Of a stretch of 64,000 bases of DNA, positions 1 through 12,600 are shown one piece after another (positions within the stretch are counted from its first letter, which is position 1; every line of letters starts with the position of its first letter). The DNA is taken from assembly GCA_030220185.1 (NCBI GenBank), contig JASPKZ010003435.1:938501-1002500 (forward strand). The letters run 5' to 3'. The position numbers and the translations under genes were made by a program. Origin of the DNA: Diploptera punctata (Eukaryota > Arthropoda > Insecta > Blattodea > Blaberidae). The notes beneath the pieces are model-generated. The model saw only the letters and a list, made by a program, of their open reading frames with translations, had not been told where the DNA came from and searched no databases.

Positions 1-402
1 ATTTGTCAAAATCAACCCCATTAATAAAGTGAAAATTACGCAAACGTTGCTGCCAACTGATTTTCCTCGGCGTGGTGAATTTTCAGATTCCATGCTGAAC
101 GCAATTGACTCATTGTCAATGAGTACCTGCAGAGTGTGATGGTCTCTGACTTTTTTTGTGTCTGGACATGTTAACCGCCGTAATGTTCGGATATGAGGGT
201 ACTGGTGATTTACCACACGCAGCATACCACCATACACATTGAGTCTTTTCCTGAGGTGTCGCAATTGTCGTTTAAATCACAAGGTTTAACAAATGTAAAC
301 AAAACGTTGAGAGATGTAGAAGACAAAACCGCATGTCTCTATCTCAAATAGTTTACGAGATAAATTACATTGTTTTGGTAGCAGGACTCTGTGGACACCC
401 TG
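1..402 (-). mobile_element. Terminal part of a TA-flanked mariner-like element
   Basis: On the minus strand the element begins with CAGGGTGTCCACAGAG, preceded by TA (403-404). That terminal format is typical of Tc1/mariner-type insect elements. Only one end is inside the window and no transposase motif is legible. Confidence 0.5.
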
Positions 403-475
403 TATTATAAGGTATATATTAAATTATTTTTACCTATATATGTAAGCCTAATATAAGAATTATTTTAAAACGTAG

Positions 476-602
476 GGGAGTCTGAACCAGAAGAAACATG
501 TGATTGTGAGAAACAAAAGCAAGAAATTTTAAAAGCATTCTGCAGCCGTACTTCACTGCACGGTGTGAAATACATAGTGGAAACAGGACTTATATTATTG
601 AG
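476..602 (+). CDS. Gene A exon a: cytosolic N-terminus with His-Gly motif
   Basis: It encodes an acidic, Cys-containing stretch (EETCDCEKQ) followed by [15 protein letters not shown]. The HG pair is the conserved gating motif of DEG/ENaC N-termini. The acceptor is the AG at 474-475, with a poor pyrimidine tract. The donor is gtaagt at 603. The exon carries 2 nt of an upstream codon and ends with 2 nt of an Arg codon completed by exon b. An earlier exon must exist; I do not find it in 1-475, which is occupied by a transposon end. Confidence 0.85.
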
Positions 603-3600
603 GTAAGTGTCCTAACAAGATCAGAGATTATTAATATAAAATATTTTTAAATTTTAATCAGACATATTTAAAATTACTATTACATGCCAAGAAATAATTA
701 ATTTTACAATGTGAAATTTTGTGTTTTACATCGTCAATATATCTGCTGATCTTCACTTGTCTACATAAATACAAGGTGTATCTAAAGTCACTATACATTT
801 CAATAAAGGAAGAGAATGATTAAGAAATCAATGTTATTGTGACGTTCTACACACGTCCTACTGCCTTTCCACATGACCGCCATCTACGTGAAAACACATA
901 CTCCATCTCTCAGCTGTGAAACGAAACGTAAACCTTAACTTTTAAACCGTAAAAAACACTGCTGCTTCTCTGATACAAATACGTAAAACAAGCAAAGTGA
1001 TAAGGAGGGAAACGTAGAATTTTTCACGGTGTTTCGAGGGTCATTCAACCCCCTACTGCGGCGTCGAGTTGATGTGCTTGGACTATCACTGACAATTTGA
1101 ACCTGATGCACTGTTTATGCTAATACGCGTGGTCATCCACGACGTGCCTCATCACACACGCTGCCGATGCGCTTAAATTTGTTTACAAGTAGACAAATGT
1201 GCACATTTTTTGGGGATAGTTTACGGAATATATGAGTAATTCCACCTCTGACATCTGTATATGACAATCCGCGTACCCGTGCACAAACAATGACAACCCG
1301 TTCTTCCGTGATAAACATGTTGCACTAAGCTAACAGTGTATGCAAAGAAAAAAAGCAGTAGTGTTTTCATGGAAATGGATACTGACTTTAGAGACATCCT
1401 GTATAAAGCCTAGGAAATTTTATATACAAGAAATGCTGTAGGTTCTCTTGAAATTAAAAATGAATGGAGAAGTTGGCGGTAACTTAAAAAAAAAAACATT
1501 CCTGAAAATATAAATAACTGCTGTATACGTATTTCAAATCGGCCGCGGTGGACTAGTGGTTATGCTCCTTGCCTCTGGTCCCGAGGATTGCGAGTTCAAA
1601 CCTGGCCGGGGTCGATGGATTTTTTAGGTTGGAAAAATCCAAGGAGCAAGTCCTGCGGGTGGGACTTTAAGCCGTGGGTCCCGAGCCTGAATATTTTCAG
1701 GCTCGGAAAAGATCCTTAAGCCTGAATGAAAAGGCCTCTAAGCAAAATTCACCAAATTTCCCCGTCCTAGTACTACTTGGTTTCCTAAATGTCAGAATGA
1801 GGCGGAACGCTGACCACAGACCACTCAAATGACATCTATACGAAAACAAGTATAACTAAATTAATATGGTTCAAATTCTTCCCTGTAGGGGGAGAGCGCC
1901 TAAATCTCTGTTAAGGGAAACATGGGCTTACAAGATACAAGAAGATAAGTATTGCAAAAAATGCCAGAGGTCTCTGGTTTGATTCTAGCATATAAGAAAT
2001 AGCCTTGTGAGGAAAACTGATTATTAACTTGGATTGGAAAGTAAGGACATGTGCTTAAATAAAAATAGGTTACTTAGAATTTCCTTTACTGACCGCAAAA
2101 AAGACTGCTGCTTCTCTGAACTGTAGCGACAGCAACGTAATTCAGTTCACCTTGGTTCTCCGGGCTGTTGTCACACGGGTAACTCTTTTACTAAGGTATT
2201 CCAACGTTTGAATCTTCTATGTATAAGTGCACCGCTATGGTCCTTGTGTAATTTCATTGGCTCAGATCGACACTTAAAATTCAACCCAGGAAGTTACTAC
2301 AGTCCTTACGGGCTAAGCCAGTGTCCACCTACGTACAGGGGTAGATGTTGCCAAACGCATAATATCGGTATTTGTTTATTTATGAAAGGGTGGAGGGACA
2401 AGGATAGCAGTACGTTTTCCAAATGTATGTACTATACATTTAAAAAAAAACATGGTTTTTCTTTTACGGCATGCAGACTAGTTTTATAGTAAATATGAGA
2501 GTTGACACTTTCACACAGGATAGTACAGGTCCGCACGAGCTCAGTGACGAGTGGTAACTGCTTTTTTTATTTAAGAGGGAATGGCTTGGACGGTTACAAC
2601 TTATAACTCTGTACCTGCTGTATTGGATACTTCAGTTTTATTTAATGATTTATCTCAAGAAAATACCGTTAATATGGCAATTCAGTTCTCTATTCCAAAC
2701 ACACAGTAACTTCCTGGGTTGAGTCTGACTGTAGCAGACCTGGATTCGATTTCCGATTATAACAAGTTTCCTGGGTGAGGTATTTTCGGAATTTTCCTTA
2801 CCAAACAATAAGTGTCAGGAACTATTAAGGTCCTCCAACACTACCTGGCCATCACAATCACCCATATAATATTACTCTTATTTAGCGTAAATGTATGAGT
2901 GGTGTGTTTTTCTCTCTTAAACATTCATGTTGTCTCGGATGTGGGTTGGCACTGAGCTGATTAATCATCCAGGGTAATATCCATTCATTTTTTATAAAAA
3001 AGTTTGTGTGCGATACAGAGTTTAAAATCCCCCCCCCCGACAGGTTGTGTCCATGTAAGGCTCGTATGGCGTAGCAGATGTGATAATACCTAAAAGTGGA
3101 GAGGTTAAATTAAGGTAAAGGAGAAAATAAATAAACATGAATAATACATAATTAACAGATTTAAAAAATCAGCCTACTTCAACTCTGAACTGTAGCATTT
3201 CGAGACTAACTCCCCCCACCATGTGCGATATCAACTGTTTAGTTTTTCAAAATCGTATGACTGTTCTAAGGTTTAATTTTCAATAATTTTAATAATTTTT
3301 GTTAAGAAAAACGAGATGATAAGAATTGCCTAGCCACTCTCGGCTGAACTCGTAGTTCCTTCTATGGCTGTGATGCCAAGGATTAATTTTATTTTTGATA
3401 ATGCAAAATTGAACCAGAAATTCGTTACATATTTCAAATAAAACATGTCTGTTATCCATAAAGTTAGCTCAATTTTGCAACTTTTTATGAATATTTTCAA
3501 TATTCTAAATAGTCATTCTTGTCTTTATTTTGTCCTATGAGTTGCATATTGTAATATGCCATACAATTTTAAATATTCCAGTCATTATTCTTAGATACAC

Positions 3601-6600
3601 TTACCCTTGATATTTAAAAAAAAACTCTTATGTAGACCTACCTTCCCTCTTACTGAAATTAAACAAAAATGTTAGATTTATAGTATTATTCTGGAAATGG
3701 ATTTTTTAACTGTTGTGTGAATTGTTTAGTGTGATATCTACAGTAAGCGTCGAAATACAAATATTATAACAATTAAAAATATATGTTTCAGATTACTCTG
3801 GAGTTTAGTTGTACTTGTGGCATTCGGAGCTGCAATATATCACATATGTCAAGTTTATTCGAAATGGGAGGAAACCCCGGCCATGGTTACCGTTTCCCCG
3901 AGAGTAAAAGATATCCAGGAAGTCTATTTTCCGGCTGTCACAATTTGCGCACCAGCATTGCTCACCGAGGAATTTGCAACGGAATTCCTTAATGAATCGT
4001 AAGAAATTTTATTCATGATGGCTTTTTCCGAACTTGTCTGACTTTGTTAATGTATGCTGAATTTCTTCGAACTTCTCTATTTTCGCTGCCCTTCCAAAAA
4101 AATTAACATGGTACATTTTTGTTTCATTTATTTGAAAATATAATTCAATTAAATAAATTTTGGGCCACATTATTTCGGAATTTCCTATATTTTAGCAGTC
4201 CTTTTAACATACTATATTTGGGGAGATGATTCTAGGAATTGAGTATGTATAGCAGAAATGTTTATACATTAATACTGTAAATTAGACTATATGAAATTAA
4301 TTACTCATTAATATAATTAACTTAGACGAAAATTCTTAGAATGTTTGACGGTGTTTCTTGTTCCTTCCGTTTATAAAACTGATCACATAACATTTAATCG
4401 TAGACTACCTCAAAAACTGTGTAATTAACTATTTTGAATTGCCGAAATCACTGTCTAATTATCTATAATTCGGAATATTATTATCCCAAATTAAGGGAGG
4501 ACTTACGCATTTAGTCATTAAATATATGGCATATTTCATTACTTTTTCTCAGCAACAATGATGATTACAGAAATGAAATTTGGCATGTGATATCTATATT
4601 ACAATGTGAGCATGTTTGTGTACTTAAGTGCAATCTAACTTCAGTCGTTATGGACAATTAAATATTCAAAATGTCAGCTGAAAATATCGCATTGTCTTGC
4701 CGTTTCTCTGATAATTTACCTAAATTTCAATATATTTTGGTAATTCTTCTTTTATTTTTCTTATTAATGTCGTAGCTACAAATTATAATATACTTTTAAT
4801 TATATAGTGTAAATAGGCTGCATAGCCTAAACCTTGTAGAAGAAGAAGAAATATTTTATTTTTCATTTTAAATTCATGAATAGTAATTTTTGTTAAAATT
4901 TGCATTAAAATATTTTTAAAAATGAAATATAATAAGTACGCTACTAATTGTAGTATATTTTCTTCATCACTGTAAACTACATATACATGCAAAATTTCAT
5001 CTCAATATCTTGAAAACTTTGGGAGTTATCAGGGAACCGTAGTTACAAAAGCAGAGATTTAGCAATGAGATGCTCAAGTTAGAACAAGAGTTCTAAGAGC
5101 AGTGGGTTACAAAACCTAATTTACTAACGTGTTGTCTACTATATTTTATCTACGTTAAGAGTATTTATTGTGTGTTGTATATTTAGTATATTTAATGAAA
5201 TGCATTTATTGCCTAAATATATATTTTTTATTTGTAACCAAACAAAGGGACAAGTTTCCATTCATTTTTCGTTTGTTGTTATGAAACAACCAAAATGAGA
5301 GAACTTCGAGAAAGTCGCCTATTATTTTCTTTATGCACTTCTTAAGTATAATATGATCTTTTACTGGAGTCAATGACCAATCACGTTTTAATGAAATTTG
5401 TTTTACAACCAGTTTCAATCGTGTTCCACCTCGCTCTTTATCGATTTCTCTTTATTAGCTCCTGCTTTTGTGATTAAGAAAGCTCCTCCTTTTTAATATT
5501 CTAAAGTGCCAGAGCTTTACTTTGCAGGACGGGCTCTCCAACAAATGTATTTAATATAACAAATAATGCACAGAATTTCTTATTTTCCTGAGTTGTTTAC
5601 TAAAAAAAATTGATAACTACGATGTCGGTTATAATATACAGTTTCATGCGTTCCATTATGTCTCCTCTAGGGTGTATTCTTACAATATTGTGATCCTATT
5701 TGGCAGTAAATAATATGACCAAGTTTCAGTGAAAACATCAGATTTCTGATTTGTTTTCAAACATCGCCGTTTACATTAAATATATAAATGTTTTAAAATA
5801 CCGGTAATCGTTTTAGTAAACAGCTTAATAATACAATTATTGTATTCGTTGAATTGTCCTAACAAACGCCACTCTTGATTTCCAAATCCTCTAGATAAAT
5901 TCACGAGTCACTTGAATTTATCGATGATTTGGAAATCATTCGTGACATTATTTATGTAAATTTATTTCAGACACCAACATTATCATGATCGGAAGGACAT
6001 GGTAGAACGTTATTGTAAAAACGGCGGTTTTTCATCGCCTGAAGTACGACATATAGAAGATTACAACACATGGCAACAAAATGTAAGTTGACTTAAGCTT
6101 CAACAGAAAAATCATGGTTCAGATACAGTAGATTTCCATTCCACACAAGTGATACCGGTAGTCTGATTTGCTTTTTTCTGAAGTACATACAAGTATCATG
6201 TTTAACGATTCTATCTAACCGATAAGGCAATTAGTAGCACAATACCAATCTGGACGTAAAGATCAGAAAATGTTTGCTCAGAGGTAATTTATTTCAGGTT
6301 TGAAGTTCTTTAACGTGCCGTAAATATACTACACGAACACAGTTTTTTTTCTCCCGGTGAAAGTCATACTTAGACTTTTTTAGCCTTGAAAAATCCATCC
6401 ATCCCGTTCCGGAATTAAACTGGTGTACCTTAAAATTAGAGTCAATCATGGTAACCACTAATCCACATCTTCCCCCCCCCTTTTAAAGTATCTCCACGGA
6501 GCAATAGGCTAGAATATCCTTGGTCTATTGGCCGGCTGCTGCCTCATCGCATGCTTTAATCACAGCCAGCATAGGTCATATCGATGGTGGGCAATGAAAA

Positions 6601-9600
6601 CCTCGTAACTCCATTTTGATAACTTTTACAGGAGAAGCAAATAACTTTTAAATAATAATGAAAATGATTGACAACACAACAATCTGCCGGAATACAAGCT
6701 GCTGAAATGAGATTCCTCAGACCAATAGCAGGATATCAAAGAACAGACAAAAACATAACACAGAAATAAGACAACTAAAAGTAGAGGAATTAAACAACAA
6801 CAGAGAAGTACAGAACAAACTGGAAAGAACACTTGGCAAGGATGACTAAAAATAGAATACTAAAAGCAGCATACAACTATTAACCATGAGGAAGAAGAAG
6901 TTTGGGAAGACCAAGGAAAAGATGGAAAGAGCAGCAATTTGGAGCCGGAACAGGCTAGTAAATAAGCCTAAACCGTGAAGAAGAAGAAGAAGAAGAAGAA
7001 AATGAGTGATACAGCAATATTCCCACATATTTTGCTGCAGAATGCAAGTCAAGTTATTAATAAATATGAAGTCCGTGTTCTCAACAGGTAATGCATCAGA
7101 TATTTCTGTGCTGGCTACTGGAGTTAAGTGGTTTAAATATAACAGCATGGATCATGTGGTCAGAGCATGTTGGGTCCCCAGCTGTTATAGTTTGTTTTCT
7201 CAACCTACTTATTGTAGTTACTAAATTTATTCGTGACGTTTGGAATGAATCGGTCCCATACTAGCCAAATCCCAAGAGAAATTTTTCTTCTACCATGAAA
7301 CGTGAACCAGGACAAGTCCCATAGCTTTGGACCAAGGCTTCATGCCTTAAACCGCTCGGCTACAAAGCGGGACCTTCTTTTTCAGTTATTGAGTTAGCTA
7401 GTAATACATAATACAGGCACATGTCTGTAAGTAATTTGGATGTTTCTACACCTGCTATGACACGACTTAGCGTAGTTGGTGAAAGGAATACACTACAAGC
7501 AGGAAGGTGGAATTTTTAAACTGGTTTCAAACATTTTGGCAGAACCATGATCCTAGGGTCGATAGAACCACTAACGTAAATGAGTACCAGATACAAGTTC
7601 TGGGCAGACAACCCGGCAGAATATTGTGCTGAATTTGTAGAAAGGTGGAAGCCTTAATCTCCCTCTACCCGAAGGGTCTCTTCATGGCTTTAGTGAAGTC
7701 ACTTTAAATTTATCTACACCTGTATAAGAGAACTGAATAATTTCATATCTGCTGGCAAGACTCGATTTTGAACATCCGAAAACCTTGGCCTTGAATATAT
7801 GGTAGATTATTAGTATTTCTACAAAAATACTAATTTTATGGTTTATAGAATTTATGGTTCTAGCCTCGCTTACTAATTCCCTTCTCTGGTTTAATGGTAT
7901 TTTCCAAAAAAAGAAAATGAAAGCATTTCTACTGACAAATATTTGAGCTACTTGGCGTACCCATCTTAATCTCCTAGCCTTATAAACTCTGGCAACATTA
8001 GGATGCCTATATAAATTAATGAGTTCCTCTTGTGAAACTTCTTATATTCTCCATTCTCATCCCCTATGGGACATTAACTCATTCGCCTCAAACACGAAGT
8101 AGATTCGCTGGAAGTTAAATGGCCTTCAACCCAGAAGACGAGGTACACTCGCTTAACTATGCTGTTATACAGGGCTTCCAATATAAACACCGGACACGCC
8201 TCACGGGGTTTCACCCGTCAGGCTGCGCTCTCTCCTCGTCCGCATTTCACTTTGCCAGCCGCAGAGTGTCCGGTTTTTATACTGGAAACCCTATATATTT
8301 TGCAATATTTTGTACATCCCTTGGCAGCGTAATCTTTTGTTAACACTTATGACGAGTAGAGTAATGTGTTTTGCATCACCCTTATTGTGATCTCGAGTAC
8401 CATTATATTTTGTTTGTTTTTAATGTCTGAAAATAGACAATATAATTTACAGTAACTTAAATCCGGTTTCTGTGGAAATGCATCGAGCATTTAAACTTGA
8501 AGCTAATGTGTTAATAAACCGCTACTATTTACACTTTATGGTGTTTACTCATAACAGCAGACATTACAGAGATTTTTTACAGCATCAATCGATACGTTTT
8601 GCATAGAAATCCTTTTGCTGAAAGCATAGGAAAGCCTGATGGAGACATAATAAGATCTTGTGGCAGGTACTCAAGTAGCAACCGATATCATCCGTAATGT
8701 AACGAGAATCTTTCCAAGAGTTCGACGTCGCATTTCAAGGAATGCACAAAATATATCCATGTTGAATGCTGCCATTTCGACCATATTCAATATTAATTTT
8801 CTTTTTTTTTCGTTTTTTCCATTTTCTCTTTTAATTATTTTCCATCCTTTGTGACTTATATTGCTTAGATCAAAGAAATGAGCAAATAAACAATAACATA
8901 TAATCGCACGATACCCATCAACTTACTAAACAGCGTTGGATCATCCATTTCATTAAACACAGTGTAATAACTAATTACTAACTAGTTTAAAAATATAAAA
9001 ATTGATACCTGAGATCTCAGTCTTCCTCGACTTTGGATGTAAAATGTGGAGTACTTTCGGAGCCTACGCACCATCATCAGCTTGTAAACTGGTACTAGTT
9101 GTTCGTGAGAGTCATGTATAGAGAGTTTGCGTCATTGGATGTGTTTTCATTAAGCAGTTGAGTGTTTTTTTTTTGTTTCTTTTTAATATCTCGATCTCTT
9201 CGAGAATGTTGATTTTCAATTTGTTTTTCTCTATGAATGATGGATAATGTGTTACCGATGGTTTTAAATTGTTGACCTCTTTCTCTGACATGTTTTGCTA
9301 AACTAGATTTACCTTCATTAAGTCTGAAGTCCTTAAATGTTCATTATATGAATTTTAAAGTATCTAATTAATAGTTTATTTAAATTTTAAAAGTATAATT
9401 AACAAGTTGTATTGTTAATTTCTTGTTAATTTTACGGTGTACTACATATTTACCTCTGCATATAAATTTGTACCAAACGAAGTATATGGTAACAAGAGAT
9501 CAATCAAAAGTTCTGATTTTACAAGACGGACTTGGAAAAACAAATTCATGTAACGAATGTGCATATTTGGGGACAAACATTAGTACAGATGGAAGTCATG

Positions 9601-12600
9601 ATGCTGATTTTAACGAGAGAATAAATAGCGGCAAATATGCAATATCAAAATGAAATGGTGTATTATGGGACAATAATATAAGTTCTAAAACAAAAACATC
9701 ATCATAGTACATAGTACATTCCGAAGGTATCTCATTTTAGCAGATCTAAGTCTTTGTATATCCTTCTGTTTCAACGTTCATACTTCGCTACCATATAAAA
9801 GAGTTGGAAGAGCCTGTATTTTATACACTTTTAGTCTTGAATGTTTTTGGACTAACTATGGCTTGAAGATAGAATTTATTAACCCTAAAATTCTTAACAA
9901 ATTTGAAATTTTTGCATTTACATCCTTTTCTTCTTCATATGAGATATTGCATCCTAGGTATGTAAAATTATTCACCTGCTCCAATATTTTATTGTCAAGT
10001 ACAATTTTACTTCTGACAGGAACTACACCTTGAAATGCCATAATGTTTGTTCTTTTTCTGTATATATCTTCAATCCATATTGTTCTGTAATTTTGTAAAA
10101 CAAAAACAAACATTTTAATAAAATAATGACTACAAACGTCATACGGTTCAGAAACGTGAGAATTAAAATCTAAAAGAGTAAGTAAATTAAATTATGCAGA
10201 AATGGATTTTTTGGAGGGGTTCAACTGGAATTTCTAGAAGAGATAAAATAAGAAACAGCGTAATTAAACAACAGATAATGTTAAAATTTCATACCTGAAT
10301 TTCATAAAAAACCAAAATGATATGCTCATGTTAAAAGAATGGCAGAAGACGGATTCCAAAGAAGAAGAAAAGAATGGGTGCCACTTAGCAGAAGAAGACA
10401 GCCAAAAATGACGTGGATTGATGTTTTGAGCAGCATGAGGGAAAAAAGGATTCTATGATGGCGATTGGAATGGCAGAGAGATGTGGAGGAGAATGACAGA
10501 AGATTAATTGGGCGCAAGAAGATGTTATGAAACCTGCTAAATAATTAAATAAGTACATCAAAACTTTAATAATTATATTAACTTTATTCTTAAAATATTA
10601 TAAACGTCTAGACCTGTATTTAAATATCGATCTTTATAATTTACTTAGAATTGTAATTTTACTTTTGACTGATTTTATCAATCATAATCAAGGCAACGTT
10701 ATTGCAGCCAAACTCACTTTGAACTTCGAAAAATTGGATTTACACTTCACTAACGTACGTTAGGTCTCTCTATTATCAAATCGCTATTGAAAGTTGACAC
10801 CTTGATTCCGGCAGCACCCATTTTAATTCAAAGAAATTTAATTGTGAAAGTTTACATAAGATTTCAAGGATTTTTGAGAAAAACTAGAAATATTTTCAAA
10901 ATAACCATTAGTTATAAAATAGTTATATATTATGTGGAAATAAGCTGCCGACTAATTCAGTTGATCTAAGAATATTTCACAAAAAAGCATGAAACAAAAT
11001 ACATTATGTGAAATTATTAAAGAAAATGTAAAAAATTATACTGCAATTTTTTAAAATAAATTTAATATTTCAGGCAATGTATCAACTAAATTAAAATTAA
11101 AATATTAACTGTACAGGTATCCTTTGTAAAACTATAATTTTATCTGCCTGGCTAGCTATCCTTTCAACAATGCTATCTACGTGTGTGCCGATTTATAATA
11201 GATTTGACATTCATAACATTTCAAATCTAGGATATGAAGATTTTTCATTTCCAACAGTACATAGGATTTAAGTTAGCGTTAGAAGTTATTAAAGATAAGC
11301 CCTGGAATTGAAAGGGAAGATATTAAAAAAATTAAAGTGTGTATCTAGGAATCGCGAGAGTAAAATGTTTCAGTTTAAGTTTATATTTCCCCGTTTCGAA
11401 AACCTACAAAACCATATTTTCCCCCATTAAAAAAATAATAGTATATTTACATTTAATTAGAACACCTCCAAACTTACGTGGGTTGCTAAAATAATAATGT
11501 ACCCGTGCCTTATATCACTCTCAAAGGAGTTAGATAATATTATGAAAATGAATTATAAATACTTCAGGCTGATTTACAGCAAATACACCCGCTCCTAACA
11601 TTTCACTTATTTAGCTTCCTTCCGACAAATATTTCAAAGTGTTTCCTTCAAGCAATTACTACTGAGTAATTTAATCAATTCATGATGATATTTTCTTAAA
11701 TTGCTGGCACTAAACAATCTCAATGTTCATTACAAATATAACCTGCTGACAATTTTATTCATCACATTTTAAATATTGAAAATACGGATTCCGATTGAGA
11801 GTCTTTCCACTTTTCAGCGGTTGCCCTTTTACCAGCCGGCTGCTGGCCCTTCACATCCACATGTGTCAATCACAGAGGTAGATGATCAACAGCCAGTGTA
11901 GGGGTGACATGTGGTTAGCATGTCGAGTCCCCCAGCCGTTATAGCTGGTTCCTCAACCTGGAGCCGCTACTTATTGTAGCTACCCAATTGCCTCACGATG
12001 CTGGGTGGGCACCGGTCCCATACTGCCGAAATACCATGAGAAAATTTCTTCCTCCATGGAGACTCGAACCAGCGCAAGTCCCGTAGCTCTGCGCCAAGGC
12101 TTCCTACCTTAACCGCTCGGCTACTGCGCGGGACTTGAAAATACCAAGAGGAATAATCAAAAGTGACTGATGATCATTTTTATTTCGTCCATCGCTGTAG
12201 TCTCGGGGTAGCGTTGCTACCTCACACGCAGCGGGTGCGGATTCGATCCCTGGTTGGGACAAGTTTCCTGGTGATAGTTGTTTCTATTGTGGGTTTTCCT
12301 CGCCTATAAGACAAATGTCAGCAAACTATAAGGCCCCAACTATCCCCAAACATGATCTGCCTATCATTGTCATAATTATAATATTCGCCAAGTATGGACA
12401 TGTGTGTGAATTGTATGTTTCGTCTTTATTCTGTATTGTCTCGGAGGAGGTCTTGACGTTGAGCTGATCACTCATTCGGGGAGACCCTCCATGTCCCTGA
12501 GTGGTCAAAAAGTAGGATGTATCTTATTATTCTTCGTCTTCTTCTTTTTCTTGGGCTTTCCCCACTTATAGGTTTGCCGTCTTCAGTTTCCATTTATTTC

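Noticed and set aside
2283..2722. Inverted 17-bp words (caacccaggaagttact and its complement)
   Set aside because: The match stops abruptly and no target duplication or internal structure supports a mobile element.
8660..8854. Candidate extra exon of gene A
   Set aside because: Phases do not match exons c and d and no channel motif is present.
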